Shown one piece after another: positions 12,901 to 26,300 of a stretch of 64,000 nt of DNA. This DNA is from Lepidodermella squamata (taxonomy: Eukaryota > Gastrotricha), in NCBI GenBank assembly GCA_047495785.1, contig JBLDXI010000025.1, forward strand, positions 1 through 64,000, read 5' to 3'. The notes under the pieces are model-generated. The model was not told the origin of the DNA. It was given only the letters and a program-made list of their open reading frames with translations, and ran no database searches. Numbering within the stretch: the stretch's first letter is position 1; the number at the start of each line of letters is the position of its first letter. The position numbers and the translations under genes were made by a program.

Positions 12901-15900
12901 AGCGAGCCTGAGCGGGCTAACATGGCTGTTTTCAGCCGTTGCACGTACTGCCGGTATTCGGCATCATGCCCAATCGTGGCGAATCAACGCCATCCGTGCA
13001 TCATTCGATAGTGGCAGCAATTGCAAACGCCATAGCACCCGATTGAGGCACATCGCTGTTGACGCGGCATTCTTAGCGAGCCTGAGCGGGCTGACATGGC
13101 TGTTTTCAGCCGTTGCACGTACTGCCGGTATTCGGCATCATCCCCAATCGTTGCGAATCAACGCCATCCGTGCATCATTCGATAGTGGTAGCAATTGCAA
13201 ACGCAATAGCACCCGATTGAGGCACATCGCTTTTGACGCGGCATTCGTAGCGAGCCTGAGCGGGCTAACATGGCTGTTTTCAGCCGTTGCACGTACTGCC
13301 GGTATTCGGCATCATGCCCAATCGTGGCGAATCAACGCCATCCGTGCATCATTCGATAGTGGTAGCAATTGCAAACGCAATAGCACCCGATTGAGGCACA
13401 TCGCTTTTGACGCGGCATTCGTAGCGAGCCTGAGCGGGCTAACATGGCTGTTTTCAGCCGTTGCACGTACTGCCGGTATTCGGCATCATGCCCAATCGTT
13501 GCGAATCAACGCCATCCGTGCATCATTCGATAGTGGCAGCAATTGCAAACGCAAACGCAGCCGATTGAGGCACATCGCTGTTGACGCGTCATTCGTAGCG
13601 AGCCTGAGCGGGCTAACATGGCTGTTTTCAGCCGTTGCACGTACTGCCGGTATTCGGCATCATGCCCAATCGTGGCGAATCAACGCCATCCGTGCATCAT
13701 TCGATAGTGGCAGCAATTGCAAACGCCATAGCACCCGATTGAGGCACATCGCTGTTGACGCGGCATTCTTAGCGAGCCTGAGCGGGCTGACATGGCTGTT
13801 TTCAGCCGTTGCACGTACTGCCGGTATTCGGCATCATCCCCAATCGTTGCGAATCAACGCCATCCGTGCATCATTCGATAGTGGCAGCAATTGCAAACGC
13901 CATAGCACCCGATTGAGGCACATCGCTGTTGACGCGGCATTCTTAGCGAGCCTGAGCGGGCTAACATGGCTGTTTTCAGCCGTTGCACGTACTGCCGGTA
14001 TTCGGCATCATCCCCAATCGTTGCGAATCAACGCCATCCGTGCATCATTCGATAGTGGTAGCAATTGCAAACGCAATAGCACCCGATTGAGGCACATCGC
14101 TTTTGACGCGGCATTCGTAGCGAGCCTGAGCGGGCTAACATGGCTGTTTTCAGCCGTTGCACGTACTGCCGGTATTCGGCATCATGCCCAATCGTTGCGA
14201 ATCAACGCCATCCGTGCATCATTCGATAGTGGCAGCAATTGCAAACGCAAACGCAGCCGATTGAGGCACATCGCTGTTGACGCGTCATTCGTAGCGAGCC
14301 TGAGCGGGCTAACATGGCTGTTTTCAGCCGTTGCACGTACTGCCGGTATTCGGCATCATGCCCAATCGTGGCGAATCAACGCCATCCGTGCATCATTCGA
14401 TAGTGGCAGCAATTGCAAACGCCATAGCACCCGATTGAGGCACATCGCTGTTGACGCGGCATTCTTAGCGAGCCTGAGCGGGCTGACATGGCTGTTTTCA
14501 GCCGTTGCACGTACTGCCGGTATTCGGCATCATCCCCAATCGTTGCGAATCAACGCCATCCGTGCATCATTCGATAGTGGTAGCAATTGCAAACGCAATA
14601 GCACCCGATTGAGGCACATCGCTTTTGACGCGGCATTCGTAGCGAGCCTGAGCGGGCTAACATGGCTGTTTTCAGCCGTTGCACGTACTGCCGGTATTCG
14701 GCATCATGCCCAATCGTTGCGAATCAACGCCATCCGTGCATCATTCGATAGTGGCAGCAATTGCAAACGCAATCGCAGCCGATTGAGGCACATCGCTGTT
14801 GACGCGTCATTCGCAGCGAGCCTGAGCGGGCTAACATGGCTGTTTTCAGCCGTTGCACGTGCTGCCGGTATTCGGCATCATGCCCAATCGTGGCGAATCA
14901 ACGCCATCCGTGCATCATTCGATAGTGGCAGCAATTGCAAACGCAATCGCAGCCGATTGAGGCACATCGCTGTTGACGCGGTATCCGCATCGAGCCTGAG
15001 CGGGCTAACATGGCTGTTTTCAGCCGTTGCACGTACTGCCGGTATTCGGCATCATGCCCAATCGTGGCGAATCAACGCCATCCGTGCATCATTCGATAGT
15101 GGCAGCAATTGCAAACGCCATAGCACCCGATTTAGGCACATCGCTGTTGACGCGGTATCCGCAGCGAGCCTGAGCGGGCTAACATGGCTGTTTTCAGCCG
15201 TTGCACGTGCTGCCGATATTCGGCATCATGCCCAATCGTGGCGAATCAACGCCATCCGTGCATCATTCGATAGTGGCAGCAATTGCAAACGCCATAGCAC
15301 CCGATTGAGGCACATCGCTTTTGACGCGGCATTCGCAGCGACCCTGAGCGGGCTGACATGGCTGTTTTCAGCCGTTGCACGTACTGCCGGTATTCGGCAT
15401 CATGCCCAATCGTGGCGAATCAACGCCATCCGTGCATCATTCGATAGTGGCAGCAATTGCAAACGCAATAGCAGCCGTTTGAGGCACATCGCTGTTGACG
15501 CGTCATTCGCAGCGAGCCTGAGCGGGCTAACATGGCTGTTTTCAGCCGTTGCACGTGCTGCCGGTATTCGGCATCATGCCCAATCGTGGCGAATCAACGC
15601 CATCCGTGCATCATTCGATAGTGGCAGCAATTGCAAACGCCATAGCACCCGATTTAGGCACATCGCTGTTGACGCGGTATCCGCAGCGAGCCTGAGCGGG
15701 CTAACATGGCTGTTTTCAGCCGTTGCACGTGCTGCCGATATTCGGCATCATGCCCAATCGTGGCGAATCAACGCCATCCGTGCATCATTCGATAGTGGCA
15801 GCAATTGCAAACGCCATAGCACCCGATTGAGGCACATCGCTTTTGACGCGGCATTCGCAGCGACCCTGAGCGGGCTGACATGGCTGTTTTCAGCCGTTGC

Positions 15901-18900
15901 ACGTACTGCCGGTATTCGGCATCATGCCCAATCGTGGCGAATCAACGCCATCCGTGCATCATTCGATAGTGGCAGCAATTGCAAACGCAATAGCAGCCGT
16001 TTGAGGCACATCGCTGTTGACGCGGCATTCGCAGCGACCCTGAGCGGGCTAACATGGCTGTTTTCAGCCGTTGCACGTGCTGCCGATATTCAGCATCATG
16101 CCCAATCGTGGCGAATCAACGCCATCCGTGCATCATTCGATAGTGGCAGCAATCGCAAACGCAATCGCAGCCGATTGAGGCACATCGCTGTTGACGCGGT
16201 ATCCGCAGCGAGCCTGAGCGGGCTAACATGGCTGTTTTCAGCCGTTGCACGTACTGCCGGTATTCGGCATCATGCCCAATCGTTGCGAATCAACGCCATC
16301 CGTGCATCGTTCGATAGTGGTAGCAATTGCAAACGCAATAGCACCCGATTGAGGCACATCGCTTTTGACGCGGCATTCGTAGCGAGCCTGAGCGGGCTAA
16401 CATGGCTGTTTTCAGCCGTTGCACGTACTGCCGGTATTCGGCATCATGCCCAATCGTTGCGAATCAACGCCATCCGTGCATCATTCGATAGTGGCAGCAA
16501 TTGCAAACGCAATCGCAGCCGATTGAGGCACATCGCTGTTGACGCGTCATTCGTAGCGAGCCTGAGCGGGCTAACATGGCTGTTTTCAGCCGTTGCACGT
16601 ACTGCCGGTATTCGGCATCATGCCCAATCGTGGCGAATCAACGCCATCCGTGCATCATTCGATAGTGGCAGCAATTGCAAACGCAATAGCAGCCGTTTGA
16701 GGCACATCGCTGTTGACGCGGCATTCGTAGCGAGCCTGAGCGGGCTGACATGGCTGTTTTCAGCCGTTGCACGTACTGCCGGTATTCGGCATCATGCCCA
16801 ATCGTGGCGAATCAACGCCATCCGTGCATCATTCGATAGTGGCAGCAATTGCAAACGCAATCGCAGCCGATTGAGGCACATCGCTGTTGACGCGGCATTA
16901 GCAGCGAGCCTGAGCGGGCTAACATGGCTGTTTTCAGCCGTTGCACGTGCTGCCGATATTCGGCATCATGCCCAATCGTGGCGAATCAACGCCATCCGTG
17001 CATCATTCGATAGTGGTAGCAATTGCAAACGCAATAGCACCCGATTGAGGCACATCGCTTTTGACGCGGCATTCGTAGCGAGCCTGAGCGGGCTAACATG
17101 GCTGTTTTCAGCCGTTGCACGTACTGCCGGTATTCGGCATCATGCCCAATCGTTGCGAATCAACGCCATCCGTGCATCATTCGATAGTGGCAGCAATTGC
17201 AAACGCAAACGCAGCCGATTGAGGCACATCGCTGTTGACGCGTCATTCGTAGCGAGCCTGAGCGGGCTAACATGGCTGTTTTCAGCCGTTGCACGTACTG
17301 CCGGTATTCGGCATCATGCCCAATCGTGGCGAATCAACGCCATCCGTGCATCATTCGATAGTGGCAGCAATTGCAAACGCCATAGCACCCGATTGAGGCA
17401 CATCGCTGTTGACGCGGCATTCTTAGCGAGCCTGAGCGGGCTGACATGGCTGTTTTCAGCCGTTGCACGTACTGCCGGTATTCGGCATCATCCCCAATCG
17501 TTGCGAATCAACGCCATCCGTGCATCATTCGATAGTGGTAGCAATTGCAAACGCAATAGCACCCGATTGAGGCACATCGCTTTTGACGCGGCATTCGTAG
17601 CGAGCCTGAGCGGGCTAACATGGCTGTTTTCAGCCGTTGCACGTACTGCCGGTATTCGGCATCATGCCCAATCGTTGCGAATCAACGCCATCCGTGCATC
17701 ATTCGATAGTGGCAGCAATTGCAAACGCAATCGCAGCCGATTGAGGCACATCGCTGTTGACGCGTCATTCGCAGCGAGCCTGAGCGGGCTAACATGGCTG
17801 TTTTCAGCCGTTGCACGTGCTGCCGGTATTCGGCATCATGCCCAATCGTGGCGAATCAACGCCATCCGTGCATCATTCGATAGTGGCAGCAATTGCAAAC
17901 GCAATCGCAGCCGATTGAGGCACATCGCTGTTGACGCGGTATCCGCATCGAGCCTGAGCGGGCTAACATGGCTGTTTTCAGCCGTTGCACGTACTGCCGG
18001 TATTCGGCATCATGCCCAATCGTGGCGAATCAACGCCATCCGTGCATCATTCGATAGTGGCAGCAATTGCAAACGCAATAGCAGCCGTTTGAGGCACATC
18101 GCTGTTGACGCGGCATTCGTAGCGAGCCTGAGCGGGCTGACATGGCTGTTTTCAGCCGTTGCACGTACTGCCGGTATTCGGCATCATGCCCAATCGTGGC
18201 GAATCAACGCCATCCGTGCATCATTCGATAGTGGCAGCAATTGCAAACGCAATCGCAGCCGATTGAGGCACATCGCTGTTGACGCGGCATTAGCAGCGAG
18301 CCTGAGCGGGCTAACATGGCTGTTTTCAGCCGTTGCACGTGCTGCCGGTATTCGGCATCATGCCCAATCGTTGCGAATCAACGCCATCCGTGCATCATTC
18401 GATAGTGGCAGCAATTGCAAACGCAATCGCAGCCGATTGAGGCACATCGCTGTTGACGCGGTATCCGCAGCGAGCCTGAGCGGGCTAACATGGCTGTTTT
18501 CAGCCGTTGCACGTGCTGCCGGTATTCGGCATCATGCCCAATCGTGGCGAATCAACGCCATCCGTGCATCATTCGATAGTGGTAGCAATTGCAAACGCAA
18601 TAGCACCCGATTGAGGCACATCGCTGTTGACGCGGCATTCGTAGCGAGCCTGAGCGGGCTAACATGGCTGTTTTCAGCCGTTGCACGTACTGCCGGTATT
18701 CGGCATCATGCCCAATCGTTGCGAATCAACGCCATCCGTGCATCATTCGATAGTGGCAGCAATTGCAAACGCAAACGCAGCCGATTGAGGCACATCGCTG
18801 TTGACGCGTCATTCGTAGCGAGCCTGAGCGGGCTAACATGGCTGTTTTCAGCCGTTGCACGTACTGCCGGTATTCGGCATCATGCCCAATCGTGGCGAAT

Positions 18901-21900
18901 CAACGCCATCCGTGCATCATTCGATAGTGGCAGCAATTGCAAACGCAATAGCACCCGATTGAGGCACATCGCTGTTGACGCGTCATTCGTAGCGAGCCTG
19001 AGCGGGCTGACATGGCTGTTTTCAGCCGTTGCACGTACTGCCGGTATTCGGCATCATGCCCAATCGTGGCGAATCAACGCCATCCGTGCATCATTCGATC
19101 GTGACAGCAATTGCAAACGCAATAGCACCCGATTGAGGCACATCGCTGTTGACGCGTCATTCGTAGCGAGCCTGAGCGGGCTAACATGGCTGTTTTCAGC
19201 CGTTGCACGTACTGCCGGTATTCGGCATCATGCCCAATCGTGGCGAATCAACGCCATCCGTGCATCATTCGATAGTGGCAGCAATTGCAAACGCAATAGC
19301 AGCCGTTTGAGGCACATCGCTGTTGACGCGGCATTCGTAGCGAGCCTGAGCGGGCTGACATGGCTGTTTTCAGCCGTTGCACGTACTGCCGGTATTCGGC
19401 ATCATGCCCAATCGTGGCGAATCAACGCCATCCGTGCATCATTCGATAGTGGCAGCAATTGCAAACGCAATCGCAGCCGATTGAGGCACATCGCTGTTGA
19501 CGCGGCATTAGCAGCGAGCCTGAGCGGGCTAACATGGCTGTTTTCAGCCGTTGCACGTGCTGCCGGTATTCGGCATCATGCCCAATCGTTGCGAATCAAC
19601 GCCATCCGTGCATCATTCGATAGTGGCAGCAATTGCAAACGCAATCGCAGCCGATTGAGGCACATCGCTGTTGACGCGGTATCCGCAGCGAGCCTGAGCG
19701 GGCTAACATGGCTGTTTTCAGCCGTTGCACGTGCTGCCGGTATTCGGCATCATGCCCAATCGTGGCGAATCAACGCCATCCGTGCATCATTCGATAGTGG
19801 TAGCAATTGCAAACGCAATAGCACCCGATTGAGGCACATCGCTGTTGACGCGGCATTCGTAGCGAGCCTGAGCGGGCTAACATGGCTGTTTTCAGCCGTT
19901 GCACGTACTGCCGGTATTCGGCATCATGCCCAATCGTTGCGAATCAACGCCATCCGTGCATCATTCGATAGTGGCAGCAATTGCAAACGCAAACGCAGCC
20001 GATTGAGGCACATCGCTGTTGACGCGTCATTCGTAGCGAGCCTGAGCGGGCTAACATGGCTGTTTTCAGCCGTTGCACGTACTGCCGGTATTCGGCATCA
20101 TGCCCAATCGTGGCGAATCAACGCCATCCGTGCATCATTCGATAGTGGCAGCAATTGCAAACGCAATAGCACCCGATTGAGGCACATCGCTGTTGACGCG
20201 TCATTCGTAGCGAGCCTGAGCGGGCTGACATGGCTGTTTTCAGCCGTTGCACGTACTGCCGGTATTCGGCATCATGCCCAATCGTGGCGAATCAACGCCA
20301 TCCGTGCATCATTCGATAGTGGCAGCAATTGCAAACGCCATAGCACCCGATTGAGGCACATCGCTGTTGACGCGTCATTCGTAGCGAGCCTGAGCGGGCT
20401 AACATGGCTGTTTTCAGCCGTTGCACGTACTGCCGGTATTCGGCATCATGCCCAATCGTGGCGAATCAACGCCATCCGTGCATCATTCGATCGTGACAGC
20501 AATTGCAAACGCAATAGCACCCGATTGAGGCACATCGCTGTTGACGCGTCATTCGTAGCGAGCCTGAGCGGGCTAACATGGCTGTTTTCAGCCGTTGCAC
20601 GTACTGCCGGTATTCGGCATCATGCCCAATCGTGGCGAATCAACGCCATCCGTGCATCATTCGATCGTGACAGCAATTGCAAACGCAATAGCACCCGATT
20701 GAGGCACATCGCTGTTGACGCGTCATTCGTAGCGAGCCTGAGCGGGCTAACATGGCTGTTTTCAGCCGTTGCACGTACTGCCGGTATTCGGCATCATGCC
20801 CAATCGTGGCGAATCAACGCCATCCGTGCATCATTCGATCGTGACAGCAATTGCAAACGCAATAGCACCCAATTGAGGCACATCGCTGTTGACGCGTCAT
20901 TCGTAGCGAGCCTGAGCGGGCTAACATGGCTGTTTTCAGCCGTTGCACGTACTGCCGGTATTCGGCATCATGCCCAATCGTGGCGAATCAACGCCATCCG
21001 TGCATCATTCGATCGTGACAGCAATTGCAAACGCAATAGCACCCGATTGAGGCACATCGCTGTTGACGCGTCATTCGTAGCGAGCCTGAGCGGGCTAACA
21101 TGGCTGTTTTCAGCCGTTGCACGTACTGCCGGTATTCGGCATCATGCCCAATCGTGGCGAATCAACGCCATCCGTGCATCATTCGATCGTGACAGCAATT
21201 GCAAACGCAATAGCACCCGATTGAGGCACATCGCTGTTGACGCGTCATTCGTAGCGAGCCTGAGCGGGCTAACATGGCTGTTTTCAGCCGTTGCACGTAC
21301 TGCCGGTATTCGGCATCATGCCCAATCGTGGCGAATCAACGCCATCCGTGCATCATTCGATAGTGGCAGCAATTGCAAACGCAATAGCAGCCGTTTGAGG
21401 CACATCGCTGTTGACGCGGCATTCGTAGCGAGCCTGAGCGGGCTGACATGGCTGTTTTCAGCCGTTGCACGTACTGCCGGTATTCGGCATCATGCCCAAT
21501 CGTGGCGAATCAACGCCATCCGTGCATCATTCGATAGTGGCAGCAATTGCAAACGCAATCGCAGCCGATTGAGGCACATCGCTGTTGACGCGGCATTAGC
21601 AGCGAGCCTGAGCGGGCTAACATGGCTGTTTTCAGCCGTTGCACGTGCTGCCGGTATTCGGCATCATGCCCAATCGTTGCGAATCAACGCCATCCGTGCA
21701 TCATTCGATAGTGGTAGCAATTGCAAACGCAATCGCAGCCGATTGAGGCACATCGCTGTTGACGCGGTATCCGCAGCGAGCCTGAGCGGGCTAACATGGC
21801 TGTTTTCAGCCGTTGCACGTACTGCCGGTATTCGGCATCATGCCCAATCGTGGCGAATCAACGCCATCCGTGCATCATTCGATAGTGGCAGCAAGTGCAA

Positions 21901-21971
21901 ACGCAATCGCAGCCGATTGAGGCACATCGCTGTTGACGCGTCATTCGTAGCGAGCCTGAGCGGGCTAACAT
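3922..21971 (+). repeat. 174-bp satellite, forward block (about 104 copies)
   Basis: Head-to-tail copies of a 174-bp monomer containing landmarks such as GGCTGTTTTCAGCC (a perfect 5-bp hairpin with a TTTT loop) and TTCGATAGTGGCAGC. Because 174 is 58 codons, one frame stays open from 4922 to 21976 as a 58-residue periodic translation. I treat this as incidental. Variation is confined to a few sites (AAFVAS/ASFVAS/AAFLAS/AAFAAS, NSTR/HSTR/NRSR/NSSR, and others). One monomer near 5221 carries a 12-bp tandem duplication. Larger blocks are themselves duplicated: 11.3-13.2 kb recurs 4350 bp (25 monomers) downstream, and a TCGATCGTGACAGC variant occurs in five consecutive monomers from 20489 to 21185. 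Single-base insertions stop after about 4960. Function is unknown; centromeric or other heterochromatin is possible. Confidence 0.97.
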
Positions 21972-21993
21972 CGTGATTATCTAATGACACTTA

Positions 21994-22934
21994 TACAGGG
22001 TGTTCAAGAAATAATAGCCAGGCTATTTTTAGCGTTGGATTTTAGCCAGACGACACGCTAGCAAGTTGTCAAGCTGGACCCTGAGACATCTAGCCCTACT
22101 CAACCCACCGATTTCAGTTTTCAGTATCGTGTGTCGAAATAGACGGAAAATAGAAAAAAATAAAAAAATTATCTCCTCAATTCGGTTTTTGAATACTTTT
22201 TAATCTGATGAAATTCATAACGAGAACATTCATTCAAATCCAACTTTCACTTGGGACTTTGCTATTTTACTCATCACTCAGCTCAATACCTCGTTTTACT
22301 TTTCCCGATGGTAACTGTCACCATGAAAACCATGAAAATTTTCGCGTCGCCGAGTTACCTCGAAAGCGGTTATTGAAAATCAGCATAAAAATGTGATTCA
22401 GGAAAACAATTCCCATCGCGTTCGTTCCTAAAAGCTATTTATGGCGATTACTTTTTCCCGCCGAAAGCAAGCTGTTACTTCTCCGTACATATATAAAGCA
22501 AAAAGGTTCAAAAACCCAACTTTAGTAAGTACAGTAACTTACTAATAGTACAGTAAGACGCGTTACTTTTAATAATCAATCAGAAGCAAAAATACCACAA
22601 ATTGGTTGATTAATCTTAAAATTTCCAGCCGGAAACTGTTGGTTCATATTTCGCTTATCATTTTTCATCAACTTGGCTATTGTAATCAGCGAAATTGAAT
22701 ACCTTTCAATTATGATTCAAGAAACCAATTTAAATGTGATTTTTATTAAGCTATTACCTCGACCATTTTTTTTCAATTTCTGGTTTTGAGGTGGCAATAA
22801 AAAATCAAGGTCAAAAAAAAAGTTCCCGCTTTTACAAGAGAACACGCTGTTACGACTCGCGTCTCAAGTGTTAGAAAAGTCGCGTGTTGTCTGGCCTAAG
22901 TCCAACGCTAAAAATATTTCTTGAACACCCTGTA
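21994..22934. mobile_element. Non-autonomous TIR transposon, 941 bp, TA target duplication
   Basis: Begins TACAGGGTGTTCAAGAAAT and ends with the reverse complement ATTTCTTGAACACCCTGTA, flanked on each side by TA. The inverted match continues inward for about 55 bp: the right end, reverse complemented, again has ATTTTTAGCGTTGGA and GCCAGAC, while the left end has an extra 12 bp or so after AAGAAAT. No transposase-length reading frame lies inside. TA duplication and CAGGG termini suit a Tc1/mariner-type MITE, but the superfamily is inferred. It sits 22 bp beyond the last satellite base. Confidence 0.85.
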
Positions 22935-23300
22935 TACCTGCAATGTTACATGTTCGGCAAACATACACTATCATTGCGCCCTTCGGCAAGAGGAGATCAT
23001 CGCATGTTTATTTATCGGCAATGAGTCTTTCGGTTTTATGGTTTTACCTGAATGGCAAGTGATGTCAAAATAATCGTTTATTCTCGTCTTTTGGAAAAAA
23101 ATTCAAGATGTACAATGAAGAAGAAATGAAATGCTGCTTCTCCCGCAGTAGTTTGAAGATACATGAAAACTAAGAGCTGCCAAACTTGTTCGTCCGCAGT
23201 CTATGCATCATGAAGGCGAAACGAAGACTTTCCCACTTCAATATAGCCAATTTCGCTTACCGCCATTAGCGTCGAGCTGGCGGCAGCGAGAAACGCGTCG
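22935..23300. other. Intergenic, 3' flank of the channel gene
   Basis: AT-rich sequence between the transposon and the stop codon of the Cys-loop channel gene on the minus strand. It should hold that gene's 3' UTR. I see no other feature in it. Confidence 0.5.
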
Positions 23301-26300
23301 TCACAGCGACTGGCTGCTGAGCGAGTCCGATTCCTTGTCGATGTAAAACATTTGTATCTGCGGCACGAGGCCGAAGATGACGATGGGGCACAACAAGTTG
23401 TAGACGAACATGGCGTAGAGAAAGACCTTATCGATAAGCATCGAGAACTGCAGCCACTTGTCCTTGCGCTCGGCCAGGTTCGGCTGCGACGGCCCGCCCG
23501 CCTGCCCGTGCGCCTGCTGCCCAGGCGGCTGCAGCGAGATGACGGCGCCGCGCCGGCCCGCCGACACCGGCATCGACGCATGCGGCGGTGGCGGCACGGG
23601 CGAGCGCTGGCCGGCCGCAACCGACGACCGGTTGTGCCGGGTCGTGCCAGCTGCACTGCTGCTGCCGCCGCCGCTGGTGCCGTGGCGCCGCTGCCGCACG
23701 GGAGCGTGGTTGTGGTTGTGATGATGGCGCCGCGCGGCGGATGGGGCGCCGAAGCAGCAGACGGCGGCGCAGCACACGGCGCAGCAGCAGTCGCCGGGGC
23801 TGGCCTGTGGCGAGTCACAACCTGGGCGCCGCGCGCTCCGCCGAACCGCGGTCTTGCCTTCGTCGACGTAGTAGTCGGCGGCGTCCGCGTCGTCGTAGTC
23901 GTCTTCGTCGTCGTTGCGCCGCGAGCCCAGCTCCGAACTGTCGCCCAGCCCGCCGCCACCGCCGCCACTGGAGATGGCTGGCGACGGCGGCGCGGCGAGC
24001 GGCTGCCACAGGGCCGAGCCTTTGCCCGCCTCCGAGAAGCAGCTGCTCGACGCCATGGACGCGCGTTCGACGTCGCCGCTGCCCACCGCAGCCGCCGAGC
24101 CCTGCTTCACCCACGGCTGGTTGCTGCTGCTGCCGAAGTCTTTTTTGGACTTGCCGCGCTTGTCTTCGCGCTCGTCGGCGTGGTCGTCGGCGTCGCTGCG
24201 CAGTGACGAGATGCGCCGGCCGATCTTGCGCAGCAGCGACGTTGTCTGGCGAGCGGAACGGGGCCCGCCGCCGCCGTGGTGTCCGCCCGCTCCTGTGTGC
24301 AGCGTCGCCGACATGGGCAGCAACGGAACCGCAGCAGCACTGTTCAAGCAAACAAACAATACATTCAGGCTATTTCACACACTGCCTACGGCTAAAAGAG
24401 TATCACTGCGAAGCCTTGAAACTGCAAATAATCGCGAATGGCACTGACCTGATAGCGGCGACGGCACTGGTAGCGGCGGCCTGCTGCGCCTGCGGGCGGC
24501 CCGTGTCCAGGAAGAACGCCTTGAGCATGCGGTGGCACGACGGCACCGCCGACATAGGCACGCGGAACGTCACGTGCATCTGTTGTAACGAACGACGGCG
24601 AATCAGTCATAATATCATCATCACTATATTACAGGCTTTCTTACGTTCATGAATGTGATCAGCATAGATATCAGCAGATTGGTGCTGAATATCATCAGGT
24701 ACAGCTCTGTAATCACGAGTAATACTTCAATTTTATGCAATCACTATCGAAAGAGGGAGACTTACGAATGAGCGACACGCCGTCGCTGGATTTCGGCATC
24801 TGCGACGCCAGCGATGACTAATGATGATGATCATGATGACGATGATGGGGGGAAAATGCACAAGGCCAGTTTAACGCATAAATAGTAGAGTTGTTTTGGA
24901 AACTGACCTGGATGACGGACGACGAAACGAAGAGCGCCGTGAGCAGGGTCATGCGCGCCGGGTGCTCTACCGGCAACGTGTGGCTGAACATTTGCAGCAC
25001 GCTCATGATGAGGCACGGGAAAATGCTACAATTTTAGGATATTTTATAGCAAAATCATCGAGCTAAGTAGAGACACCCACGCACCTGAGTACGCAGTAGT
25101 AGAGCGTGCGGCGGCGAAAGTAGAAGCTGAAGCGGATTGTCGAGAACTCGAGCCCGTCGTACGTGATGTTGCCCGGCTGCACGCTGAACCGGTCCAAGTC
25201 CTAGTTATTCAAACGCAGGGATATAGCCGTTGGGTCCGGATTCGGATGAAATAAGTAGTATTAGCTTACCCATTGGTGGTTGCGGTAGTAGTCCTTCATG
25301 TCGACGGGCTCGGGCGACCACGGCTCCATGTAGAGCCACTGCACCGGGTACACCCACGACTCGAAGCGCAGGTCGCACTTTTGCCAGTCGAACGGGAAGT
25401 ACGTCAGCGAAATCTGGCACCGCGTCGAGAACCGGCCCGATGGGTAGTACCTATAATCGATGAGTAGAACCGCGAGATAGCGATGCGAGATTGACATAGG
25501 AGAAAAGGCTACTTATTACGGCCGGTCTATTTCACTCACCCTACGTCACCGGTGTAGGCCACCTCGCTGAAGGCCGGCTTGCGCGTGATGTAGTACGGGT
25601 CGGGGCTGCCACAAGCAAGTCATTTATAAAAAACTAGTTGTTGGAATTATAATATCCGTGTTTACCTGTTGATGAGAGCGATATCGGGAATCCAAATCTC
25701 AGTGCTATTCGGCGTTAAATACAGGTGCATATAGCATCAATAAGCTAAATTTGAAGAATAATTCTCACCTAGGAAGAGCCATCCAGCTCAAGTTTTTGAA
25801 AGCTGAAATTAAAATCAATCGAATTAAATGACAGGATGAAAAAATGAATGATAAGCAGCGCGCCCACCTTCAGGAGACCATTGTAAAAACTCGTCGTTCC
25901 ATTTCTAAAAGTGCGTCGAAATGTCATTATTGTAAAGATAAGAATTTGAGCGCAAGTTTAGGTGTTTAGTGTTTACCATTTTGACACAACCGCTGGTTAT
26001 CATCGTCTGGTCTTTCTCGATCTGCAGCGATCAATCGAAAAACGTGTAAAAATAATACACATCATACATGTTCGAAAACCTGCAAAAACGTACAATTTCG
26101 TCGATGGTCATGACGCAGACGCCGAGGCGCACCTTGATGGAGCGCGAGTGGTCGGCGAGCGGGCGCACGTTCTTCTGGTAGCGCCCGGGCGCGAACAGCA
26201 GCGCGTGCAGCGCGTGTTCGGCCGAGCGCGGGCGAATCGGCAGCGGCGTCGTGCCCACCGCCGACACAGTCGAAGAAGCCTGCTGCTGCTGCTGCTGGGT

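Noticed and set aside
3922-21971. CENP-B-like box in the satellite
   Set aside because: TTCG...CGGG is present in TTCGTAGCGAGCCTGAGCGGG, but the spacing and the central A do not fit the NTTCGNNNNANNCGGGN pattern.
4922-21976. A 5684-residue repeat protein
   Set aside because: It is the satellite read in a frame that stays open because the monomer is 58 codons long. There is no promoter, signal, splice or domain evidence, and the reversed block of the same satellite is not open.
23352-24652. Long plus-strand frames opposite the channel gene
   Set aside because: They are Arg/Ala-rich shadows of the GC-rich final exon. The minus-strand frame has M4 and joins in phase with 13 upstream exons.
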